The notes under the pieces are model-generated. The model worked only from the letters and a program-made list of their open reading frames with translations, had not been told where the DNA came from and searched no databases. The translations under genes and the position numbers were made by a program. Positions 1 to 5,332 of a stretch of 6,864 nt of DNA are shown here, piece by piece. The stretch comes from Terriglobia bacterium (GTDB lineage Bacteria; Acidobacteriota; Terriglobia; UBA7540), in NCBI GenBank assembly GCA_030040455.1, contig JASHTR010000003.1:1-6864 (forward strand), read 5' to 3'. Numbering within the stretch: position 1 is the first letter of the stretch; every line of letters starts with the position of its first letter.

Positions 1-140
1 TCATCACCTGTTGCGCCGAAGCGCGCAGGGAAAGCCGCGGCACGCATTATCGCGCAGATTTCCCCCTCCGCAATGGTACCGGACCCGCCCTGCACTCCTT
101 CATCTCCCGGTACTCCTCTGTCTATTTCCAGTAAGCGCCC

Positions 141-359
141 TTAGCGAAGCAGGAACGCATTGGGCAAGGCGCAGGGAATCATGCTCTGAACTTCTGCGAT
201 GCCGTCAACGAACCTCACCCGCTGGGTCCCGAACTCAATCCACCGGCCCGGCTCGCGGCAGATCGCCTCCTTCACGCATCCGGGGATACGGGACAGATCG
301 AACCGCTTGCTCATCCCTTCGGCCTCGCTAGCAGACTCGACAGTCTCGATCGACTGCAT
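141..359 (-). CDS. Small hypothetical protein, 72 aa, second gene of an overlapping minus-strand pair
   Basis: I do not recognise this protein. The start is well supported: on the minus strand an AGGAGG (complement of 364-369) lies 4 bases before the ATG at 359-357. An internal Met at residue 16 is the alternative start but lacks such a site. The reading frame ends in TAA at 143-141. The start lies inside the end of the upstream minus-strand gene with a 32-base overlap in another frame, which suggests translational coupling. The protein is soluble-looking, with no signal peptide or membrane segment. The segment around residues 36-56 (GRWIEFGTQRVRFVDGIAEV) reads like a small beta-rich fold. 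It has cysteines at residues 28, 34 and 63. Short length, strong ribosome binding site and overlapping packing resemble accessory or phage-derived genes, but that is inference only. Confidence 0.6.
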   Translation of the reverse strand: MQSIETVESASEAEGMSKRFDLSRIPGCVKEAICREPGRWIEFGTQRVRFVDGIAEVQSMIPCALPNAFLLR

Positions 360-753
360 ATTCCCTCCTGGGTTGTTCCTTCATCCTGGCTCTTGATCGC
401 TGGCGGATTTCGGAGAGGATCATAGGAATCAGGCGGCGCAGCCGAAGCTCATCGCTCGATTGCGCAGGACGGAAACCATGTTGATAGCCCAACTCCCAAT
501 AAGCTTGTTCCGCGTCGCGAGCGCCAGCAAATTTCCGGGCAAAATGATAATGCGCCGCCGAAGGAACATTTACATCCGATTTCCCTCGCAGTGAGTGGTC
601 CGCGGTCGCAGCGCCGATCAAGCAGCAGCAGGACTGATACGTCAACTTTCCGCTACGGGCGTGAGCCAAGAGCCATGCCAGCCGTTCATCCGAATACGCT
701 GTCCTCAAGTATTGGCGAATCGAGTTCTTTCTTAATCGAAAACTGAGATTCAT
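328..753 (-). CDS. Hypothetical protein, 141 aa, first gene of the minus-strand pair
   Basis: Family not recognised. I place the start at the ATG complementary to 751-753 because GGGAGGG (complement of 759-765) sits 5 bases upstream. The frame is open to an ATG at 807, which would add 18 residues but has no comparable ribosome binding site. It ends in TAG at 330-328. The N-terminus is basic (RLRKNSIRQYLR) and a three-cysteine run (SCCCL) lies near residues 39-43. The middle has HYHFARKFAGARDAEQAYWE, and the C-terminal third is rich in Arg and probably helical (residues 95-125). No signal peptide or clear transmembrane segment is visible. It overlaps the following 72-aa gene by 32 bases, so the two are probably co-expressed. 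It is divergent from the tol operon, with about 750 bases of non-coding, repeat-bearing DNA between them. Confidence 0.6.
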   Translation of the reverse strand: MNLSFRLRKNSIRQYLRTAYSDERLAWLLAHARSGKLTYQSCCCLIGAATADHSLRGKSDVNVPSAAHYHFARKFAGARDAEQAYWELGYQHGFRPAQSSDELRLRRLIPMILSEIRQRSRARMKEQPRREYAVDRDCRVC

Positions 754-1067
754 AAGTTCCCTCCCAAGGCCCGTCATGGCCCGGCCTTTCGATGAGCAAT
801 TTCCCACCCAAACCCCAGATTCGCCCGTTCCTGAATTGCTACTCGCTGAAGGGGCTGAAACTATTTGGGCTTAGCAAAATCCGCTGCCGCCCCTGCCTTG
901 CCTAAGGTTGTTATTGCTAAGTGCGTCATCAGGAAGGCTCTTTCCTCCATTGGATAAAATAATTGCCATAAAGAGTGAAATAAGATCGCCCGGAGCTATG
1001 TACTCTCTCGTTATTCTTCATACCCTATGGGACCCGGCAGAAGATCGTAGACAGAACCAACGTTCGC

Positions 1068-1119
1068 GTAGCAGCGGGTTTACCCGCCAGACAAAATGGC
1101 GGCATAAAGCCGCCCCTAC
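1068..1119. repeat. REP-like double palindrome, 52 bases
   Basis: The element begins GTAG and ends CTAC. It contains two consecutive small palindromes: GCGGGTTTACCCGC on the left and GGCGGC-ATAAA-GCCGCC on the right. The two halves also resemble each other in inverted orientation, so the whole unit can fold as one or two hairpins. This is the architecture of interspersed REP/BIME-type repeats. The motif GGCGGCATAAAGCCGCC is, as I recall, common between genes in Acidobacteria-like genomes. Only one copy is in this window, so dispersal cannot be shown here. Confidence 0.6.
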
Positions 1120-1130
1120 ACGCCCGAAAG

Positions 1131-1403
1131 TGAGAAGGTGTGAATAAATTGCGCCGAACCCGTCATCCTGAGCCGATTCGCTCTTCCATTGGCGAATCGC
1201 TTTGAGCCCGTTCGCTCCGCTTCGAACGGTCCCTTCGCTTTGCTCAGGGCAGGCTCTGAGCGTAGCGAAGGATCTCAGGGCAGGCTCCGCGAAGAGGCTC
1301 ACGGTAAACTCCGCGAAGGATCTCGGCATTTTGTTTTCAAACAAATACGGGGATGCTTCGCTGCGCTCAGCATGACAGATTCGAATTTATTTACACCTTC
1401 TGA
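1131..1403. repeat. MITE-like intergenic repeat with terminal inverted repeats
   Basis: The ends are a 20-base imperfect inverted repeat (TGAGAAGGTGTGAATAAATT at 1131-1150 against the complement of 1384-1403, 18 of 20 matching). Nested inside is a second pair: GTCATCCTGAGC at 1162-1173 against GCTCAGCATGAC at 1365-1376, 11 of 12 matching. The interior has two adjacent hairpins (CGATTCGC 1174-1181 with GCGAATCG 1192-1199; CCGTTCG 1208-1214 with CGAACGG 1223-1229). It also has direct repeats: CTCAGGGCAGGCTC at 1243 and 1274, and GCGAAGGATCTC at 1265 and 1313. No transposase and no clear target-site duplication are visible. The GTCATCCTGAGC...GCGAAGGATCTC signature belongs to widespread intergenic repeats that are often mis-annotated as proteins. 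Confidence 0.75.
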
Positions 1404-1438
1404 GGCATTACGCATTCGACTCATATCGCATCGATTCA

Positions 1439-1468
1439 TTGACGGTTATCTGAAGCCTATGCTAGTTT
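1439..1468 (+). promoter_or_regulatory. Candidate sigma-70-type promoter of the tol operon
   Basis: TTGACG at 1439-1444 matches the -35 consensus in 5 of 6 bases. After an 18-base spacer comes TAGTTT at 1463-1468, a weak -10 helped by an upstream TG at 1460-1461 (extended -10). Transcription would start near 1475, about 30 bases before tolQ. The promoter lies just outside the MITE-like repeat, so that insertion would not break it. Predicted from sequence only. Confidence 0.5.
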
Positions 1469-1506
1469 CGAAGTAGATGAATATACCTGATGGCAAAGGA
1501 GACTAG

Positions 1507-2199
1507 TTGGTTTTTCCCCTGCTTTTTTTGGCGCAAGGTGAAATTGCGGAACTCCTGGCGGACACAGGGCTGGTTGCATGGATTGTGTTGCTGATTCTTC
1601 TCTTCTTTTCTATCTTTTCCTGGGCGATCATCTTCAAGAAATATCGGGCGTTCAAGAGTGCCTACCGGCAATCCCAGGAGTTTATCCGTATTTTCCGTCA
1701 AAGCAAAAAGCTTTCTGACATCCGCTCATCGGCAGACCTTTTGCCCGCAAGCCCACTACCGGGTGTCTTCAAGGGCGGGTACCGCGAAATAGAAAGCCAG
1801 GCGGTTTACACCGAGAATCCCGGAAAACCACGCATCCGAAGCCTGGAAGCCGTCCGGCGCGCCCTACAGATTGCCTGCTCGGAAGAATTATCGCAGATGG
1901 AACACTGGCTGAGCTGGCTGGCAACGACGGGCGGCGTATGTCCCTTTATTGGATTGTTTGGAACCGTTTGGGGCATCATCGACGCTTTTCACGGCCTGGG
2001 AGCGGCGAGCACGGCTTCGCTCCAAAGCGTTGCGCCAGGCATCGCCGAGGCGCTGATCACTACCGCGGGCGGGCTCTTCGCCGCAATTCCCGCCGTGATC
2101 GCCTACAATCACTACCTTCAGCGCATCAAAGAATTTGGGGGATTGCTCGACGAGTTCTCTCTGGAGTTCCTGAACATGACGGAGCGTTACTTCACGTAA
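1507..2199 (+). CDS. tolQ: TolQ, proton-channel subunit of the Tol-Pal motor
   Basis: TolQ is the inner-membrane subunit of the MotA/TolQ/ExbB family. With TolR it uses the proton gradient to energise TolA. The 230-aa length equals that of E. coli TolQ. Three membrane segments are visible: residues 22-44, about 135-160 and 182-203, with a long cytoplasmic loop after the first. Family signatures are PFIGLFGTVWGI (residues 146-157) and APGIAEALITTAGGLFAAIP (176-195). Thr153 and Thr186 correspond to the conserved channel-lining threonines. The start is TTG at 1507, preceded by AAAGGAG at 1495-1501 with a 5-base spacer. A nearby ATG at 1490 is in another frame that soon stops. ExbB is the alternative reading, but the tolR and tolB-pal neighbours decide for TolQ. 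Confidence 0.95.
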   Translation: MVFPLLFLAQGEIAELLADTGLVAWIVLLILLFFSIFSWAIIFKKYRAFKSAYRQSQEFIRIFRQSKKLSDIRSSADLLPASPLPGVFKGGYREIESQAVYTENPGKPRIRSLEAVRRALQIACSEELSQMEHWLSWLATTGGVCPFIGLFGTVWGIIDAFHGLGAASTASLQSVAPGIAEALITTAGGLFAAIPAVIAYNHYLQRIKEFGGLLDEFSLEFLNMTERYFT

Positions 2200-2212
2200 G
2201 CGGAGGTGGATC

Positions 2213-2638
2213 GTGGCCTTCACAACTTCCAAGGGAACAACGCAAACGGCGCTGGCGGATATTAACGTCACACCTCTCGTCGACGTGGTTCTGGTCTTGC
2301 TAGTCATTTTTATGCTCACCGCGCCCATCCTGCAATCCGGGATCGAAGTGACCCTGCCCAAAACCCGGACGGTTAAAGTAGTGAAGAGCGAAACAGTGGT
2401 GATTACGATTGATAAGGAACAAACCCTGTATGTGGGCAACAACCCGGTGAATATCCATGCTCTAGGCTCCGTCGTCGAACAAAAGCTTAATGGGAATGCA
2501 ACGAATCCCGTTTACATCCGCGCGGATCAGTCCGTCCCGTACGGGGTGATCGCGGGGGTCATGGACGCGTTGCAACAAGCCAACGTGACCAATCTCAGCC
2601 TGGTGACCCAGCCCTTGCGAACGAAACGAGCTGAATAA
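2213..2638 (+). CDS. tolR: TolR, ExbD/TolR-family motor subunit
   Basis: TolR is a single-pass inner-membrane protein that completes the TolQ-TolR proton channel and has a periplasmic domain that can bind peptidoglycan. The 141-aa product has the ExbD/TolR pattern: a short cytoplasmic N-terminus, then INVTPLVDVVLVLLVIFM (residues 17-34) in which Asp24 is the proton-carrying residue of the family. The membrane helix reaches about residue 40. A periplasmic domain follows at about 50-135, including PVYIRADQSVPYG and a terminal NLSLVT strand. The start is GTG at 2213 with GGAGG at 2202-2206 and a 6-base spacer. The gene begins 13 bases after tolQ stops, so the two are surely co-transcribed. Confidence 0.94.
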   Translation: MAFTTSKGTTQTALADINVTPLVDVVLVLLVIFMLTAPILQSGIEVTLPKTRTVKVVKSETVVITIDKEQTLYVGNNPVNIHALGSVVEQKLNGNATNPVYIRADQSVPYGVIAGVMDALQQANVTNLSLVTQPLRTKRAE

Positions 2639-2716
2639 ACCGGGCTGGAGTGGGGGGCGCCCTCGCTGCCGCTCGGCGACGTAGGTATCGCCGCCACAAG
2701 AAATGGAATGTCGTGA

Positions 2717-3562
2717 ATGGCAGCCACAACGTTTCCATTGGCATTCCGGCGTCGTGAAGGCCTTCGCGGCTCTTTGGTAGCCTCGGTGCTCTTTCATCTC
2801 GGGCTGGGGGCGGCGGTGGTTGTTTATTCGATTGTGGGCTTTCGGCACAACCTGGGATGGGGTAACAAGTGGGCTAAAGGCAGCGCCGTGCATGTCAACA
2901 TGGTTTCTACGCTTCCCGGAATTCCTTTGCCGCACCCTATGCTTCAAACGCCAAACACCCTCCACACGGAAAATCCCGGGCTCTATGAGGCCCAGCCGGA
3001 GCCGCTGACCCCACCTCCGCCCAACGCGGTAGAAATTCCCAGGTTCAAGAACCTTCAAAAACTCCTGCCGCCGGTGCGCACCAAGCAGCCGACCCCGGTG
3101 GTACTGCCTCCTCAAAGGCGTCTGCTGGTGAATAAGCGCATTCAGAAACAAATCCTCGTGCCGCCGCCGAACGCCATCCCTACGGGGGCGAGCGGGAACC
3201 CGGCCATGAATTTTGGTCAGATTGTGAACAGCAACGGCCAGGGCGTTCTGGTGTTTCAAGGCGGGAACTTCGGGGAGCTTTACGGATGGTACGTTGAAGC
3301 GGTCAAGAATCGCATTAGCAGCAATTGGTTACTTTCCATCATCAACCCGGAAATTTTATCCGCCCGTCGCGTCTACGTTGAATTCACTGTCCTGCGTGAC
3401 GGGACGATCACGAACGTGAGCTTGACGCAATCGAGCGGAATCCCGGAAGTTGACCGGTCTGCACTGCGGGCCGTGTATGCCTCAAGCCCGCTGGCCGCAC
3501 TTCCAGCAAGCTACAGAGGAAAGGATATCCGTGTTGATTTCTACTTCGACTTTCACCGCTAA
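2717..3562 (+). CDS. tolA: TolA/TonB-like periplasm-spanning protein
   Basis: By position and architecture this is the TolA-role protein that carries energy from TolQR to TolB/Pal, although its C-terminal domain looks like the TonB family. It is 281 aa: a basic N-terminus, one membrane anchor at about 19-42 with the Ser-x3-His motif (Ser23, His27) used by TolA and TonB to engage the motor, a proline-rich periplasmic stretch at about 66-158, and a C-terminal TonB/TolA domain at about 185-281. The domain contains RVYVEFTVLRDGTITNVSL and SGIPEVDRSALRAV, typical of TonB C-terminal domains. It lacks the long Ala/Lys-rich helix of E. coli TolA. The ATG follows an in-frame TGA immediately, which fixes it as the first possible ATG; only a weak GGAA lies upstream. 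A TonB serving transport is possible, but the tolR/tolB context argues for TolA. Confidence 0.85.
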   Translation: MAATTFPLAFRRREGLRGSLVASVLFHLGLGAAVVVYSIVGFRHNLGWGNKWAKGSAVHVNMVSTLPGIPLPHPMLQTPNTLHTENPGLYEAQPEPLTPPPPNAVEIPRFKNLQKLLPPVRTKQPTPVVLPPQRRLLVNKRIQKQILVPPPNAIPTGASGNPAMNFGQIVNSNGQGVLVFQGGNFGELYGWYVEAVKNRISSNWLLSIINPEILSARRVYVEFTVLRDGTITNVSLTQSSGIPEVDRSALRAVYASSPLAALPASYRGKDIRVDFYFDFHR

Positions 3563-3629
3563 GCTGGCAGCACAAGATGATCGCGCAAAGAAGGAATAAC
3601 CTGCATCCCGAACTCCAGGCTTGAATCCC

Positions 3630-4976
3630 ATGAAACTAATGAAACGTACTACCATTTTTATAGTTTTTGCGTTTGCTGCCCTTGCCGTTGGGTTGTGGGT
3701 TGAACCTCCGCTTCAGGCCCAAAACAACTGGCTCGAAATAGGGATTAATCACGGCAACCCGCTCATTCGGATTGCCGTGGCCAATTTCCCGGCGCAGTCG
3801 AATGAGTCCAATCTCAGCGGCCTGACCAGCGAATTCAATCAGGTCCTGTGGAACGACCTGGAGAATGCCGGCATTTTCCAGATGGTGAGCCGGAGCTATT
3901 ATCCGCTCCAGACGCCCTCCGATCCGAGCGGAGTAAACTTCGGCCAATGGACGGACCCTCCGCTTTCCGCCCAGTTTCTGGCCTTCGGCAACACGGCCGA
4001 TATCAACGGCAACCTGGTCGTCACCGCCTATCTCTATGACGTGAAGAATCCAGCGAATCCTGCAGTCCTGGCCAAGAGGTACATCGCCACCCTCAACGAG
4101 GTCTCAACACGCGAGACCGCGCACCGGTTTGCCAATGAGATCATTCAGACCCTGGGCGGGGGCATCCCCGGCATCAACCTCAGCCAGATTGCCTTCGTTA
4201 GCAATCGCAGCGGCCACGAGGAGATCTGGGTGATGGATTACGACGGATTCAATCAGCATCCCATCACCAGCTATGGGTCCCTCAGCCTGACGCCGCGCTG
4301 GGCGCCCGACGATTCGAAACTGGCGTTTACGAGCTATGCCAGCGGCAATCCGGAAATAGATGTGTATTCATTCTTCACTCACCACCTGCTTTCTTTCCCG
4401 CATTATCGGGGCTTGAACACAACCCCGGCGTGGTCGCCCGACGGCAAGAAAATTGCCTTTTGCTCGAGCATGAGCGGCACACCGGAAATCTACGTCTCCA
4501 ATGCCGACGGGTCCGGCTTGCAACGGCTGACCTTCAGCCCGAGCGTCAACATCTCGCCTGTCTGGAATCCCAAAACCGGCAACGAAATCGCGTTTGTGTC
4601 TGACCGGAGCGGCACGCCGCAGATCTACATCATGAATTCTGACGGCACCAACCTCCGCCGCCTGATCACGGCCAGTGGCGACGCGGTTGCGCCCTCCTGG
4701 TCTCCCAACGGCCTGTTTATGGCCTATTCATGGGCGGTCTCGGAGACGGGAACGTATGACATTTATATCATCGAAATCGCTACGGGAAGAATCGTCCAGC
4801 TCACGCACGATGTCGGTCGCAACGAGCATCCGTGGTGGGCGCCCGACGGCAGGCACCTGGTGTTCGAATCCACCCGCAGCGGCAAGAAACAGGTCTGGAT
4901 GATGCTGGCGGACGGATCCGACCCTAGACAGCTTACAACGACGGGAGAGAATTGGAACCCAAGCTGGTCAAACTAA
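3630..4976 (+). CDS. tolB: TolB, periplasmic beta-propeller of the Tol-Pal system
   Basis: TolB is a secreted protein that binds Pal and TolA. The 448-aa product starts with a Sec signal peptide: a basic n-region MKLMKR, a hydrophobic core at about 9-22, and likely cleavage near residue 30 (PLQA before QNNW). The N-terminal alpha/beta domain covers about 35-175 and includes IRIAVANF. Six propeller blades of the PD40/WD40-like type follow, beginning near residues 187, 231, 275, 320, 364 and 410. They carry repeated IAFVSDRSGTPQIYIMNSDG-type strands and WSPDGKKIAF-type turns. Length is close to E. coli TolB (430). I chose ATG at 3630; the frame also opens at TTG 3621, three codons earlier, and neither has a strong ribosome binding site. 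An AAGGA at 3591-3595 is too far away. It lies 67 bases after tolA. Confidence 0.94.
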   Translation: MKLMKRTTIFIVFAFAALAVGLWVEPPLQAQNNWLEIGINHGNPLIRIAVANFPAQSNESNLSGLTSEFNQVLWNDLENAGIFQMVSRSYYPLQTPSDPSGVNFGQWTDPPLSAQFLAFGNTADINGNLVVTAYLYDVKNPANPAVLAKRYIATLNEVSTRETAHRFANEIIQTLGGGIPGINLSQIAFVSNRSGHEEIWVMDYDGFNQHPITSYGSLSLTPRWAPDDSKLAFTSYASGNPEIDVYSFFTHHLLSFPHYRGLNTTPAWSPDGKKIAFCSSMSGTPEIYVSNADGSGLQRLTFSPSVNISPVWNPKTGNEIAFVSDRSGTPQIYIMNSDGTNLRRLITASGDAVAPSWSPNGLFMAYSWAVSETGTYDIYIIEIATGRIVQLTHDVGRNEHPWWAPDGRHLVFESTRSGKKQVWMMLADGSDPRQLTTTGENWNPSWSN

Positions 4977-5063
4977 GGTCCTCAGCAAAGCTTTCCGTTG
5001 CGTGACGTCGGTTTGCATGCTCCGCAGCACGCCTTTAGGCTATTGAAAAACTAATAACATCAA

Positions 5064-5078
5064 TATCATGTGATAATT
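5064..5078 (+). promoter_or_regulatory. Weak extended -10 with short inverted repeat
   Basis: TGTGATAAT at 5069-5077 fits an extended -10 (TGn then GATAAT). A TTGAAA lies at 5043-5048, but the 23-base spacing is too long for a normal -35. The site overlaps a small inverted repeat TATCA-TG-TGATA (5064-5075), which could be an operator half-site pair or chance in A/T-rich DNA. Confidence 0.25.
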
Positions 5079-5159
5079 AATGTGCATTTCACGCTTGATT
5101 CCAGGCAGCTTTTCCTGCTGCAAGCCCCGCTGAGGAGGGGCAAAAATCAAAAAAAGGTT

Positions 5160-5187
5160 TTGTTTTCTGCTATTTTCATGTTAGTAT
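5160..5187 (+). promoter_or_regulatory. Candidate promoter of pal
   Basis: TTGTTT at 5160-5165, a 16-base spacer, then TAGTAT at 5182-5187 preceded by TG at 5179-5180, making an extended -10. Transcription from here would give pal a leader of about 140 bases. The -10 resembles that proposed for tolQ (TGnTAGTnT). A separate promoter would allow Pal, usually an abundant lipoprotein, to be made in excess over TolQRAB. Confidence 0.4.
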
Positions 5188-5332
5188 GTTTTCCCTTAAG
5201 TGAAATATTCCCTTCGAAGGCGAGGCGAACAGGCCCGCATGACCCGCTGAAGAAGGCGTAGGCCCTTGAACTAAACAACAGAAATTCAGCCTCTATATCA
5301 GAAGCTCTATTACGGACTTAGGAGGAGAGATA

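Larger units (their letters stand above)
754..1506. other. Intergenic stretch between the minus-strand pair and tolQ, no convincing gene
   Basis: The longest open frames here run through the repeats and have no ribosome binding site or recognisable protein features. The minus-strand frame over 1018-1344 is a translation of the repeat itself. Contents from left to right: the leader of the minus-strand genes, a possible 22-codon minus-strand frame (929-861), an A/T-richer stretch around 950-1020, the double palindrome at 1068-1119, the MITE-like repeat at 1131-1403, and the tolQ promoter region from 1404. Confidence 0.7.
4977..5332 (+). other. Non-coding gap between tolB and pal with hairpins and leader
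   Basis: No convincing gene lies in these 356 bases; the 63-codon frame at 5070-5261 has no ribosome binding site and no protein-like composition. The stretch is A/T-richer than its neighbours. It holds two small adjacent hairpins (GCAGC 5105-5109 with GCTGC 5117-5121; GCCCC 5124-5128 with GGGGC 5137-5141), an A-rich run at 5142-5155, a candidate promoter at 5160-5187, and a possible folded leader at 5246-5290 where GCTGAA pairs with TTCAGC around an inner AAGG/CCTT hairpin. No clear rho-independent terminator follows tolB, so readthrough into pal is possible. Confidence 0.6.

Noticed and set aside
11..331. 106-codon plus-strand open frame
   Set aside because: Antisense to the better supported 72-aa gene, Arg/Ser-rich low-quality composition, no convincing ribosome binding site.
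908..1147. 79-codon plus-strand open frame
   Set aside because: Its second half runs through the double palindrome and its composition is not protein-like.
1018..1344. 108-codon minus-strand open frame
   Set aside because: It is a translation of the two intergenic repeats; peptides like RSFATLRACPEQSEG are typical artefacts of the GTCATCCTGAGC...GAAGGATCTC repeat. No ribosome binding site.
1068..1403. CRISPR array
   Set aside because: The repeats are palindromic and irregularly spaced, not regular direct repeats separated by unique spacers.
1189..1476. 95-codon plus-strand open frame
   Set aside because: Lies across the same repeat in the other strand and ends inside the tolQ promoter region; no family features.
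1888..2442. 184-codon minus-strand open frame
   Set aside because: Antisense shadow of tolQ and tolR, whose protein families are unmistakable.
2462..3259. 265-codon minus-strand open frame
   Set aside because: Antisense to tolR and tolA in high-GC DNA; Arg/His-rich composition typical of shadow frames.
5070..5261. 63-codon plus-strand frame between tolB and pal
   Set aside because: No ribosome binding site, no recognisable domain, crosses the predicted hairpins and pal promoter.
5214..5270. GC-rich segment with repeated AGGCG and GGCCC, considered as a riboswitch
   Set aside because: I could not match it to a known riboswitch core, and the pairing found is short; kept only as a possible leader structure.
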